Source of the DNA: Alteromonas sp. BL110
Lineage (GTDB): Bacteria; Pseudomonadota; Gammaproteobacteria; Enterobacterales; Alteromonadaceae
Length of the DNA: 64,000 bases
Assembly (NCBI RefSeq): GCF_003443615.1
Contig: NZ_CP031967.1
Coordinates: 2,604,001-2,668,000 of the forward strand
Direction: 5' to 3'
Under the pieces are notes generated by a model. That model had not been told where the DNA came from. It was given only the letters and a program-made list of their open reading frames with translations, and searched no databases. Positions 54,782-64,000 of this stretch are shown here, piece after piece (the stretch's first letter is position 1; each line of letters begins with the position of its first letter). The translations under genes and the position numbers were made by a program.

Positions 54782-56542
54782 ATGAGAGCATTTCTTTTCT
54801 TCGCTGGCCTAGTGATAGTACATAGCCTGTGGGGCGGTTTTTCTAACGCTCACGCGCAAGAAGCTGCGCCAGAAAGTAAGATGGAGTTGGTTAATCACAA
54901 GCTTTGGATGTACTTAGAAGACGGTAGTACGTTATCTGCCGACGCTATTTTTGACAAATATAAGCAGAATGATTTAGTTAAAAATACTGACGGGCGGGTT
55001 AGTTATGGGTTTACGAGTAACACCATCTGGGGCGTGTTAGAAATTGATCAAAATAATTATAGTGGTTTTGCTAGTCGCGCTACTGAACACAGCCTAGTAA
55101 CAGTTCCATTCCTTCCTCTCAAGATAGAGGTAGATAATGCGTGGCTAGATGAAATCGACATCTATTTCTTTGAAAGCGGTCAAAGAAAACATCATGTTAA
55201 GCTTGGTGACAGTCAAGCGCATAGTACTCGTTTTGAAGATGCTCGTATGCCATCACTTTTCTATCGGTTTACCCAGCCAGATACGTTAGTGATATTTCGG
55301 TTTGCTTCCCAAGACCCAATGACTATTCCCATTTATGTCGGACCTTCCGGCGCGGCAAAAGACAAGTCTACGGAAAATGCATATTTTTATGGCGCTTTAT
55401 ACGGTGCGCTTGTCATTCTACTGGTATACAACCTAGTTTTATATTTTTACCTCAGAGAACGGCGCTACCTGCTTTATTCACTATATCTTTTGTCGTTTCT
55501 GGTCTTTAATTTTACCTACACAGGCCACGGTTTTTGGTGGGTTTGGTCAGAGTCAGTATTCCTTCAGCAGTGGCTCATGCCACTGTTTATGTTTTTGTAT
55601 CTATTCAGTGCGGTCAGGTTCACCATTGAGTTTCTCAATACCCAACTTTACTTACCTAGGCTTTATCGGATTAGGAAGTATATTTATAGCGCACTAGTAG
55701 CTCTTGCGGTGATAATCGTGTTGGTGGGCAGCCGCTCTTTTGCGGTAATGTCTCAATTAGTGGTACTGACATCGATTGCGGTTTGGATGTTGTTTATTGG
55801 CATATTTGCCTATCGTAATGGCGATGCCCTTGCCAAGTTTTTCCTCCCCGCTATTTTGTGCGGAACGGGGGGCGCAATGGTGTCGAGTTTAGCCACCTGG
55901 GGGCTTATTCCCTATTCAAAATGGGCATTCAGAGGAATTGAAATTGGCATGGTACTGGAAATGTCTCTACTGTCTATTTCACTGGCGTTTAACTACAAGC
56001 AAGTGCAGCAAGCACGAAAAAATGCTGAGCGCGACGCAAGGCTCGACCCACTAACCTCTCTTTATAACAGGCGCGCTTTTGAAGATTTGGTGTACCCGAT
56101 TTGGGAGCTCGGAAAGCGCAGCAATAAATTTATGTCAGTTATGCTTATTGATATCGACTGGTTTAAAAAAGTTAACGATAAGTATGGTCATGACATGGGA
56201 GATAAGGTGCTGCAAAAAGTCGCAGAAGAAATTAAAGGGCAGGTCAGAGGCTCTGACATTACTTTTCGCTGGGGCGGAGAAGAATTTTTAGTCTTTTTAC
56301 CTAATACGCGTGTTCAGTACGCTAAACAAATAGCCGAGAACTTACGCATGCATCTATTTACTCACGATATCAATAAGCTGCTGCGAGTGACAGTAAGTAT
56401 TGGTGTGGCAGGCACCTCTCCGGGCGAAGAGGATATCAACGTTCTAATTAAAGAATCAGACCAAGCCTTGTATTTAGCAAAAGCGAACGGACGAAACAGG
56501 GTGGTGTTATGGAACGAAGGAGTGGAAACATCCACTCCTTAA
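54782..56542 (+). CDS. 7TM-DISM diguanylate cyclase
   Basis: A 586-residue membrane receptor. Signal peptide, a 7TMR-DISMED2 periplasmic sensor (about residues 35-190), seven membrane helices (about 200-400) and a GGDEF domain with RWGGEEFLVF. The extracellular sensor of this class often binds carbohydrates. Its location among alginate genes suggests it reports polysaccharide degradation products to c-di-GMP. The 3' end overlaps the convergent LacI gene by 4 bases and shares a hairpin. Confidence 0.92.
   Translation: MRAFLFFAGLVIVHSLWGGFSNAHAQEAAPESKMELVNHKLWMYLEDGSTLSADAIFDKYKQNDLVKNTDGRVSYGFTSNTIWGVLEIDQNNYSGFASRATEHSLVTVPFLPLKIEVDNAWLDEIDIYFFESGQRKHHVKLGDSQAHSTRFEDARMPSLFYRFTQPDTLVIFRFASQDPMTIPIYVGPSGAAKDKSTENAYFYGALYGALVILLVYNLVLYFYLRERRYLLYSLYLLSFLVFNFTYTGHGFWWVWSESVFLQQWLMPLFMFLYLFSAVRFTIEFLNTQLYLPRLYRIRKYIYSALVALAVIIVLVGSRSFAVMSQLVVLTSIAVWMLFIGIFAYRNGDALAKFFLPAILCGTGGAMVSSLATWGLIPYSKWAFRGIEIGMVLEMSLLSISLAFNYKQVQQARKNAERDARLDPLTSLYNRRAFEDLVYPIWELGKRSNKFMSVMLIDIDWFKKVNDKYGHDMGDKVLQKVAEEIKGQVRGSDITFRWGGEEFLVFLPNTRVQYAKQIAENLRMHLFTHDINKLLRVTVSIGVAGTSPGEEDINVLIKESDQALYLAKANGRNRVVLWNEGVETSTP
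56517..56540. terminator. Bidirectional hairpin at the end of two convergent genes
   Basis: AAGGAGTGGA pairs exactly with TCCACTCCTT around a four-base loop, inside the overlapping ends of the cyclase and the LacI gene. Confidence 0.7.
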
Positions 56543-57570
56543 AACTTTGCTATGCCTTTCGCCGTTGAGCAAGATTCCCTGAGTACTAGCTCGCAGGGCA
56601 CTAAAGTACGGGTGTTGAAGGCTTTTCCGCTTTTAATCTTGTTCAGCAACATACTCGCAGCTTCACTACCTATTTCGTAAGGTTGTTGTCTTACTACTGT
56701 TACGGGAACCCTGAAAAACTCTGCCATAGGAATTTCTTCAAAACCTAACAACGAAACGTCATCGGGAATATTAATATTTGCTTGCTCTAACGCCTTTAGC
56801 ACATCAACAGTGATAGCAATTTGCTGAGTGAAAAAAGCAGTGGGCGACAGATCTGATTTAAGAAGCTCTACAGGAGAAGCGGCTAAGCCCTCAGTTCTGC
56901 TCCAATGAAGGATCAGTTCTTCCTTAACCGGCAGGTTGTGCTTGTTATGAGCATCTACAAATCCTTGATATTTTTCTTGGCGTGACTTTACCGTTTCAAA
57001 CTGCTGGGTGACAAAGCAAATATCTTTATGCCCTAATTCGATGAGATACTCTGTGGCTTCAAATGATGCGCGTTTGTAATCAGCAACAACAATACCCGTA
57101 TCGCAGTCGTCGTGCTCAAGCTGAAACTGAACTACTGGCACAGTATTTTTAGAAATATCTTCGATTAACTTCGCGTTGTTGCCACACGAGGCAATAATAA
57201 CGCCGTCTACATTAAGCTGGCATAGCGTAGTTAGCGCACTCTTCTCAGTTGCGGGGTCGAAGTCAGAGTTATAAATAAATAGGTCGTAGCCATGCTTTTT
57301 ACAATAATCGTCCATGCCTCGTATTGCTTGGCTTGTGTAATAACTCGCGATATCGCGAACAATAACCCCCAATGTACGAGTTTTATTGGTTTTTAAACTG
57401 CGCGCAATATTGTTAGGTACATAATTTAATTCCTCGACTGCTTTTTGCAATCGTAAGCGGGTATCTAACGACATGAAGTCGAAGCGTCCATTTAAAAATT
57501 GAGATGCGGTACTTTTTGAAACGCCGGCTTTTGTCGCAACGTCTACAAGTCTTACTTTGGTTTTATTCAT
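56539..57570 (-). CDS. LacI-family regulator of the alginate genes
   Basis: A 343-residue LacI/GalR regulator: VRLVDVATKAGVSKSTASQF at the N-terminus and SLLGFEEIPMAEFFRVPVTV in the sensor domain. It lies 42 bases after the PL7 lyase gene on the same strand, as the last gene of the receptor-lyase-regulator group. Perfect or near-perfect LacI palindromes in front of the receptor (61798) and the divergent reductase (62183) are its likely operators. It is a paralogue of the regulator at 27604. Confidence 0.92.
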   Translation of the reverse strand: MNKTKVRLVDVATKAGVSKSTASQFLNGRFDFMSLDTRLRLQKAVEELNYVPNNIARSLKTNKTRTLGVIVRDIASYYTSQAIRGMDDYCKKHGYDLFIYNSDFDPATEKSALTTLCQLNVDGVIIASCGNNAKLIEDISKNTVPVVQFQLEHDDCDTGIVVADYKRASFEATEYLIELGHKDICFVTQQFETVKSRQEKYQGFVDAHNKHNLPVKEELILHWSRTEGLAASPVELLKSDLSPTAFFTQQIAITVDVLKALEQANINIPDDVSLLGFEEIPMAEFFRVPVTVVRQQPYEIGSEAASMLLNKIKSGKAFNTRTLVPCELVLRESCSTAKGIAKF

Positions 57571-57612
57571 TTAATGTTCTCTAACTGCTTACGTATCAAA
57601 TGGTTTTCCGCA

Positions 57613-58704
57613 TTACTTAGGTGCTACCGCGTCACCCAATTGTAAAGAAGAAAATGAAACACTGGTATAGTTACCTGCTTTTTTATCTACGTCCCAATTA
57701 CCTGTACCGGGGCAAGCTGGATAGCGAAACGTTGGCGCATCCTTTGTGCTGCATTGGTTATACGCACCAACCTTGAAAAACAACCAGTCGTTTTTATATC
57801 CAATAGGGTCGTCATGCTCATCAATATTTCCAGAAGCATCTACATTATCTGCAAGATTTATTTGATGCTTCACCGTGGGGTGATTTGCAGCAGAAAAGGT
57901 AAGGTACATGGTATCGCCATAAACATTAATCTCGTAGCTAAACGATTCACCTAAGGCTATGCCGTCACTGCCTGGATCGGTGTTATTGTTCCAGCCATCT
58001 CCCCATACCGGGTAAGCAATGTCGATGCGCTCTGGATGGCTTTCAGGAAGGTTTCTTTCGTAGTTCCAAAAAACAGTTCCCGTTTCGTGGTTAGGGTACT
58101 TTTTGTAGTAAATTTTAAGAGGCTCATTACCCCAGCCAAAGCCAGCGTCTTCCGTTTTTTCATCATTTAATTTTGCAGCATGAATCTGACCCACTACCAC
58201 GGAATAAGCGGGTGGTTTGTCGGCATACTTTGCATTTAACGACACGTGATTAACTTTAAGTGAGGCCTGCATTCGCCCGCCTACAGCAGCAAAGTTTTCG
58301 TTATTCGGCGTGGAGGATAACGCGAAGTAATTACGAGGGCTTTCATAACTAGGTACTTGCCCATTTTCGCTTGTATAAACTTGTCTAAGTTCACTACGCG
58401 TGTTTGTTGATGTGGGCGATGTAAAGCCTTTGTTAGGAGCAACAAATACCATATTGTTGTCTGCATCTAAGTAAAAGAACGTTTCGTGCTGATAGTATTT
58501 GAGTGCGTTGTTTTTAACCCGATCTGCTGCTCCATCACCGTCTTCATCAACAGGAAGCATGATATTCCACCCACTCAAATCGAATTTATCACCGGGTACT
58601 TGGATGGAAGTGCCTTTTTCTTCAGGTTCTGATTTGCCGTTGCATCCTACAATAGTGAAGGCAATTAGGATGTTAGCCGCAACCAATGGCGTTCTTGTTT
58701 TCAT
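57613..58704 (-). CDS. PL7 alginate lyase, lipoprotein
   Basis: A 363-residue lyase with a lipoprotein signal (FTIVGC, Cys21), so it is likely anchored in the outer membrane. The three PL7 signature regions are present: RSELR (motif SA3), VVGQIH (SA4) and FFKVGAYNQ (SA5), with catalytic Arg, Gln/His and Tyr. The N-terminal DLSGWNIMLPV is typical of the family. It cleaves alginate endolytically in known members. It follows the TonB receptor gene by 90 bases, forming a degrade-and-import pair. Confidence 0.95.
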   Translation of the reverse strand: MKTRTPLVAANILIAFTIVGCNGKSEPEEKGTSIQVPGDKFDLSGWNIMLPVDEDGDGAADRVKNNALKYYQHETFFYLDADNNMVFVAPNKGFTSPTSTNTRSELRQVYTSENGQVPSYESPRNYFALSSTPNNENFAAVGGRMQASLKVNHVSLNAKYADKPPAYSVVVGQIHAAKLNDEKTEDAGFGWGNEPLKIYYKKYPNHETGTVFWNYERNLPESHPERIDIAYPVWGDGWNNNTDPGSDGIALGESFSYEINVYGDTMYLTFSAANHPTVKHQINLADNVDASGNIDEHDDPIGYKNDWLFFKVGAYNQCSTKDAPTFRYPACPGTGNWDVDKKAGNYTSVSFSSLQLGDAVAPK

Positions 58705-58794
58705 AGAATTAACCTAGGGAATTTGTTATAGATTGGGGTAGAGAAAATAGCGCTGCAGCACACTACAGCGCCATTAAGAGAGGCGGTACGCTTC

Positions 58795-61723
58795 TTACCA
58801 GCGCCCGCGCACTCCAAGGGTAAAGCGACGATCAGATTCGCTGTAAAGCCAAATGCTATCCAGTTCAGAAACTTGGATGTAGGGTTCAGCCGTAAGGTTT
58901 ACCGCATTGGCGACCAAGGTGATGTTCTCGTTCACGTCATAACTTGCGGAGAAGTCAAATTGACCCCGTGCATCGCGATAATTGTTGCCAAGTGTTGGGT
59001 CAAAGAACGGCTCATCGGGGTTAGTTCTATTGTAAATACCTGTGGCTAGCGCGCCAACTGGACGAACCCGTTTTTCGTCCTGTGAGTCTAGATATTTGTC
59101 ACGCCAGTTATAGGCTAAACGAACTTGGAAGCCCCCGTGTTCCCAATAAATTTGACCATTGAAAGTGTGATTAGAAATATCCAATAAGGGGTTGCCATCA
59201 GGCTGTTCACTGTCTGCATACGTATAGTTCGTGCTTATGCCAAGCCCAGACCACATGCCAGGTAAAAAGCTGAACTGTTGTTGATAGGCAAGTTCTACCC
59301 CCGCAACTTCACCACTCCCGCCGTTTACGTCAGTATCGATAACAATGCCAGTGAGTCCTGCATCACGTTGGGCTTCAACGTAGGCAAGGTCTTGATCGCC
59401 CGTGACATAATTCACATCAGCTTGGCTAACACCAGCCGTGTCGAGTAGGCATACATTGACGTATTCAGTAACATTCTGCCCCTCTACTGTGTCTGGATCT
59501 GCTACACAAGAGCTGCTCGCGACGGTGAATGATTCTACGTCTTTATAAAAAATAGCAGCTGATACCATACCACCTTCGCCAAAGTAGTGTTCAGCAGAGA
59601 AGTCGTACTGGGTCACTCGATACGGGTCTAGCTGATAAGAGCCTTGCGTGCCGGTTACGAGTGAATTATCAACGCTAAGTGCTGGGCTTAATTCTCCAAA
59701 CTCAGGTCGCCTCATTACTTTAGCCGCAGCGAATCGCAGTATTGTATCGTCGGTGAGCGTGTACGTGACGTTTAAGCTTGGTAGAAAATCTGAATAGTCG
59801 TACTCGCCGCTTTGGTCAAAGGTGTTAGAGGTTAAGTCAGTTTTAACATAACGCGCACCTACCACAGCAGTTAGAGCGTCAAAGTCTAAATGAAACTGCG
59901 CATATAGGGCTTGAGTTTCTTCGTTAATCTGCGCGTAAGAACCCGTGTTTCTTACCATGTTGTCAGCTAACGAGCCCGTTAGCTCCATGTTACTGCCTTC
60001 CAGCATTTGCTGAACTCGGGCATAGGTGCCGTCAATATCGTACGCTAGCGCTGCCCCGTCATAAACATAATAGTGGGTAAGTGCATTGTTGCCGGCAATC
60101 CCGCTTTGGTCGAAGGAATTACTGTGGTTAATTTCTTTAAATCCACCAAACGCTTCATTGAATTCATCGACCCATGTAGGGGTAACAACGCCATCATAAG
60201 AAACACTGGTTTGCAGGTTCTTTAGCTCGCTTCCATTATTCCTAAGATCAAAGCGGTCCAGTTCATAGTCTCGGTCTGTGGTACGAACGCCAGCTTTAAC
60301 CTTGGTTAAAAAACTTAAGCTTGAAAAGGGTTCTAAGTACTCAGCATCGAAGCGAATAGCCGTTTCTTCATTTTCTTCATAGTAGCGTTGGTGCGTAAAC
60401 TGCCTAATTGCGAGGTTATTTGGATCTAATAACGCATCTGGGTCGGAAAAAGCGATTCCTGGGACTTGGTCACCGTCACCAAGCATGGTAATGGTAAAAA
60501 GATGTTCGGTAATTGTTCCATCTTCTTCATATTGAGAGCGGGATATAGGGCGAAGGTTAAATTCGGATTTTGTACGCAAGCTCTCAGACTTAGTATAGGC
60601 AATTTCTCCGGATATCTTAAGCTTATCGGTAATAAACCATTCACCGCCTAATGCGTTAGATGTTGACTCGTTCGTTGTGAAGTCAGCCCAGGTTTTCGGC
60701 TGAACAAATACGCTGCCTGAGCCAAAGTTTTCCAGCTGACCCTGCGCATCGTCGTAAGCATCATCAAGTATTAAGTCACCATAATCTTTGCTGTCGTTGA
60801 GAACAGAGTAAGCCTCTTGTCCTCCATCAAGTTCGGTGGTGTTAATGTCTAGATAAACAAATGCATCAGTATCTTTAGGCGCCCACTGCAACGAAACGCC
60901 ATAAGCGGTTCGTTCTCGCTGCTCTGTTTTTTGCTCTACTGTGTTTTGGCTGCGAACAAGGTAATTTCCACTAGGTGTATTGGCTTGATCACTTGTTCCA
61001 TCACCATCTAAATCTAACTCAGTAGGCGTTACAAGATTAAAAAATTCATCTCTTCTTAGTGTTCGATCTTGATAAGACATGAACACCGAAGCCCCAAAAG
61101 TACCGGCATCACCCAAATCCCAGTTGGTACCAGCAGCACCAGAAAAAACCGGCGCCCAGTTCTCTGCTTTATCCGCATATTCGCCGTCAAGCGTAAAGGC
61201 AATTAAGGGCTCAGAAAGCTCTAACGGCCCTAACCGTTGTCATATTAATGGTGCCGCCCAGAGCGCCCTCTATCATTTCTGGCGTGGGAGACTTCACAAC
61301 TTCAACGGTTTTTAGAAAGCTTGAAGGGAAATCAGCTAAACTTATTCCACCACGCCCGCTGCCTGAAGTAGAGCGTCCATTCAACTCTACTCGGTTTTGC
61401 GAGATACCTCGTATAGTGACAGATTCACCTACGCCAAATTCACGGCTTATTGAAACGCCAGTAATACGCTGTAGGGCTTCGGCAATATTGTTATCAGGCA
61501 GTTTACCAATATCTTCTGCAACGATAGCGTCAACTATACGAGAATCGTATCGCTTAAGACGGGCTGACTCTGCAATACTGCTGGCAATGCCTCGTACTTC
61601 AATAACCTCTACATCGCTGGCTTTCTCTGGCTCTTGCGCTTCTTGAGCAACACTCGCTGACGTGAAGCCAACACTTGTGGCAGATAAAATGGCAAGGGTG
61701 AGTTTAGATAATTTCTTGTTCAT
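58795..61723 (-). pseudogene. TonB-dependent receptor, frameshifted
   Basis: The first frame (61723-61211) encodes the signal peptide and plug: VEVIEVRGIASSIAESARLK, then GVSISREFGVGESVTIRG and GALGGTINMTTVR, and then stops. The second frame (ending at 58795) continues immediately with LELSEPLIAFTLDGEYADKA and a 770-residue barrel ending in LGVRGRW. Removing one base from the GGGCC run around 61227-61231 restores a single frame of about 975 residues. This class of large receptors (TonB-Xanthomonas/Caulobacter type) takes up oligosaccharides. It is probably the alginate oligomer receptor, inactive here unless the shift is a sequencing error. Confidence 0.85.
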
Positions 61724-61797
61724 TTCGCTTCTCCGAAAAGCTGGTCCGCTTAATACCTCACAAACCCCGAATTAAAATTTCATGTGAAGTTTTATTT

Positions 61798-61815
61798 AAC
61801 TAAACCGGTTTAGTT
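61798..61815 (-). promoter_or_regulatory. LacI-type operator upstream of the TonB receptor
   Basis: An 18-base perfect palindrome, AACTAAACCGGTTTAGTT, about 75 bases before the receptor ATG. It has the central CG of LacI-family operators. Confidence 0.8.
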
Positions 61816-62182
61816 CTTGTTTTTAAAAAATCCCGCTTTGCAGGATATTTACAATAAAGTTACATTTGAGGTGGGTTTAGTCAACATTATTTTTGTTTTT
61901 AGCGCGTTTTATTTTCGTTTCCACGTTAGTTTTCTTTACTAAATGTCTAGTTTTAATATTTATTTGTATTTTTTTGACAGTTATAAAAGCATCAAACTTA
62001 ATGGATTTATCCAAAAGTCTAACAATATTAATTATTTGTTCATAAATCTTTTTCATTTTTAAGTATATGAATTTTATGTATATTCGTCTTTCACCTGCCG
62101 TTTTTTTATGTTTTTTTAGTGTTGCCTATGTGTTGTCATTTTGTTGACATGGCATTTCGCTGTGTTAATTTGAATCTATACT

Positions 62183-62192
62183 AAAACGGTTT
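62183..62192 (+). promoter_or_regulatory. LacI-type operator upstream of the SDR gene
   Basis: AAAACGGTTT within CTAAAACGGTTTATC, 37 bases before the GTG start of the reductase and close to the likely promoter. The region 61816-62180 between the two operators is very AT-rich and holds no gene. Confidence 0.65.
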
Positions 62193-62228
62193 ATCAAGTA
62201 GGTTTTCAATGATAAATAAGGAGTCAAT

Positions 62229-62996
62229 GTGAATTCTTTATCGGGTAAGAAAGCATTAGTTACTGGCGGCGCTAGCGGAATTGGTGGGGCCATTTCTTCT
62301 GAGTTAGCAGCCCAGGGGGCAACAGTAATTGTGCATTACTATCGTTCCGAAGACGCGGTAAAAGAGTTGCAAAAAGAGGTGTTGGATTCGGGAGTTGGAG
62401 AAATAATCCCTGTTCAAGCCGATTTAACAAAAGAAGAAACAGTGAATGAGTTTGCTAAAACCATCCTGGGTTTAACGCCTTCTTTAGATATTTTGGTAAA
62501 TAACACCGGAGATCTCGTAGAGCGCCATACGCTAGATGATATAGACAATGCGTTCTGGGAAAAAGTAATGGCGGTAAATGTCACCTCAACCATGATGGTT
62601 AGCCGTGTTCTTTTACCCCTTTTAAAATCTGCAAAAGATGGTGCATCGATAGTGAATTTATCATCTCTGGCGGGAAGAAAAGGGGGGCATGGCGGCTCGC
62701 TTGCGTATTCAACGTCCAAAGGAGCGGTACTCACGTTCACTCGTTCATTGGCCTCTGAACTTGCGGGTGATGGTATCCGGGTAAATGCGGTTACACCTGG
62801 TCTTATATTGGGAACGCGCTTTCATTCAACCCACACCACCGACGAATCAGCGAATAAAACCATTAGTGAAATACCTTTGAAACGTGCAGGAAATCCGCGA
62901 GATGTGGCTCGCGCCGTGGCCTTTTTGGCATCGGAATACAATGGGTTTATTACAGGCGCCACCTTAGACATTAACGGTGGTGTATACATGGCGTAA
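62229..62996 (+). CDS. SDR-family reductase, candidate DEH reductase
   Basis: A 255-residue classical short-chain dehydrogenase: cofactor motif TGGASGIG, NNTG in place of NNAG, catalytic Ser in LSSLAG and the YSTSKG active-site motif. In alginate-degrading bacteria, reductases of this family convert 4-deoxy-L-erythro-5-hexoseulose uronate (DEH) to 2-keto-3-deoxygluconate. The GTG start has AAGGAG upstream. It is divergent from the receptor-lyase operon and shares its operator region, supporting this role; the substrate is inferred. Confidence 0.88.
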   Translation: MNSLSGKKALVTGGASGIGGAISSELAAQGATVIVHYYRSEDAVKELQKEVLDSGVGEIIPVQADLTKEETVNEFAKTILGLTPSLDILVNNTGDLVERHTLDDIDNAFWEKVMAVNVTSTMMVSRVLLPLLKSAKDGASIVNLSSLAGRKGGHGGSLAYSTSKGAVLTFTRSLASELAGDGIRVNAVTPGLILGTRFHSTHTTDESANKTISEIPLKRAGNPRDVARAVAFLASEYNGFITGATLDINGGVYMA

Positions 62997-63046
62997 GCCT
63001 GTCTAAGCTTTATGCGTGCCGAATAAATTATAAAAAGAGGTATACA

Positions 63047-64000
63047 ATGTTGCCGATTCTCAAAAAGCTAATGGCATTCGGGCCGGCGTTCTTTGCAATA
63101 GGTTACACCATAGGAACTGGTAGCGTTACATCTATGATAGTGGCAGGTAGCACTTACGGAATGTCGCTATTGTGGGTTTTGTTTCTAAGTTGTTTGTTTT
63201 CAGGAGCGCTCATATATGCCTATGGTAATTACGCCATAGTCACTGGCGAAACAGCACTTTACGCGTTTAAAAAGCATCTCAAGTTTGGGCGTATTATCGC
63301 TATCTTAATTATAGTTGGTGTGACATTTGGTCAATGGAACTCACTAATGGGTATCCTCGGCATATCTTCAAATATCATATTTGAGATGCTTGCGCTTTAT
63401 TCTCCCTCGCTTAATCAATACAAATACGAGTTGGTATTGGGCATAGCTGTGTCAGTCATCGGCATTATGTACGCCATTATGCTTATCGGAAGGTATTCTC
63501 TTTTTGAAAAAATACTGGTGATGTTTGTATCGTGCATGGGGCTTTCTTTCGTATTCTCACTCATTGTGGTGCGCCCGCTTCCTGCCGAGGTCGTTGCTGG
63601 GTTTGTTCCTTCAATACCCGATGTGCCGGGCGGAAAGATGATGGTAGCGGCGTTCGTTGGCACGACAATGGCCGCTGCCACGTTTTTATCTCGCCCCTTG
63701 TTTATTCAAGGAAAAGGGTGGGGCATGGCTAATCAGGGTCAACAAAAGAAAGATGCAATTGTTGCTGCTATTTTGGTGTTCATCATTAGTGCATCGGTCA
63801 TGGCGGTTGCCCATGGTGCACTGTTTCACGAAGGGAAAAAGATTACTCATGTATTAGACATGGTAAATGCTCTGGAGCCTATAGCGGGAAAAACGGCACT
63901 GACTGTGTTCTTTTTCGGTACCCTAGCGGCAGGGCTTTCCTCTGTATTCCCTTGTTTGTTGATAGCTCCCCTTCTTATTGCAGATTATCGCTCAGGAAAG
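63047..64000 (+). CDS. NRAMP-related transporter, N-terminal part, non-canonical
   Basis: An ATG-initiated frame of 318 codons, open to the window edge, so the C-terminus is missing. It has about nine hydrophobic segments. TM1 (FGPAFFAIGYTIGTGSVTSM, then AGSTYGMSLLWVLFLS) aligns with the NRAMP fold, but the metal-binding DPGN is replaced by GTGS. TM6 (VAAFVGTTMAAATFLSRPLF) lacks the MPH motif. It therefore probably moves something other than divalent metal. It is 50 bases after the SDR gene and likely in the same alginate-induced operon. Confidence 0.82.
   Translation, partial: MLPILKKLMAFGPAFFAIGYTIGTGSVTSMIVAGSTYGMSLLWVLFLSCLFSGALIYAYGNYAIVTGETALYAFKKHLKFGRIIAILIIVGVTFGQWNSLMGILGISSNIIFEMLALYSPSLNQYKYELVLGIAVSVIGIMYAIMLIGRYSLFEKILVMFVSCMGLSFVFSLIVVRPLPAEVVAGFVPSIPDVPGGKMMVAAFVGTTMAAATFLSRPLFIQGKGWGMANQGQQKKDAIVAAILVFIISASVMAVAHGALFHEGKKITHVLDMVNALEPIAGKTALTVFFFGTLAAGLSSVFPCLLIAPLLIADYRSGK

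Noticed and set aside
61205..61245. Programmed ribosomal frameshifting in the TonB receptor
   Set aside because: No slippery heptamer with a downstream structure is evident; a plain one-base indel explains the break.
1..64000. tRNA, rRNA or phage genes in the window
   Set aside because: None were recognised by reading; the only mobile-element traces are the IS110 remnants and attC-like sites.

Overview
The window looks like a chromosomal segment of a marine gammaproteobacterium, most likely Alteromonas or a close relative. The evidence is gene content: TonB-dependent receptors, alginate lyases of families PL7 and PL17, many GGDEF/EAL proteins, a PQQ-alcohol dehydrogenase locus, and moderate GC. 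The taxon is inferred from content only.

Region 1 (about 1-27.6 kb) is a complete periplasmic quinoprotein locus. It starts with signalling genes: the C-terminal part of a NosR/NirI-like membrane ferredoxin, a FIST sensor and a hybrid histidine kinase, all overlapping, then a convergent LuxR-type response regulator. A SHOCT-like secreted protein, a porin and a TonB receptor with a long aspartate tract follow. The PQQ operon pqqABCDEF runs on the minus strand; pqqA encodes only 23 residues. A second minus-strand operon encodes a PQQ-associated periplasmic binding protein, a beta-propeller, an ABC ATPase, an ABC-2 permease and an M17 aminopeptidase, nearly all overlapping. Divergent from it lie a XoxJ-like binding protein, a PQQ-alcohol dehydrogenase with the extra aspartate that marks lanthanide-dependent enzymes, a monohaem cytochrome c and an NHL-type propeller. 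A palindrome of the form CCTCC-N4/7-GGAGG recurs five times, each time in front of a gene of this locus. It is the best candidate for a shared operator.

Region 2 (27.6-42.1 kb) is carbohydrate uptake and catabolism: a LacI regulator with two tandem operators, a mannonate-dehydratase-like enolase, a Gfo/Idh/MocA oxidoreductase, a sodium symporter, an unrecognised lipoprotein, an alpha/beta hydrolase, an outer-membrane porin, a complete polyol-type (mannitol/sorbitol-like) ABC importer and a HAD phosphatase. A large GGDEF-EAL protein follows (42.1-45.3 kb).

Region 3 (45.6-51.0 kb) is an accessory island that reads as a decayed integron gene-cassette array without an integrase. It holds small unrelated genes (HigBA toxin-antitoxin, a GIY-YIG-like protein, a membrane protein, a lipoprotein), all on the minus strand and each followed by an attC-like dyad. 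At least two attC sites are split by IS110-family remnants. The island is flanked by two copies of the 3' end of a PL17-type alginate lyase gene.

Region 4 (51-64 kb) is alginate use: a PL17 oligoalginate lyase, an AEC-family transporter, a membrane diguanylate cyclase, a second LacI regulator, a PL7 alginate lyase lipoprotein, a TonB receptor broken by a single-base frameshift, an SDR reductase, and an NRAMP-related transporter cut by the window edge that lacks the usual metal-binding motifs. LacI-type palindromes sit in the divergent promoter region between the receptor and the reductase.
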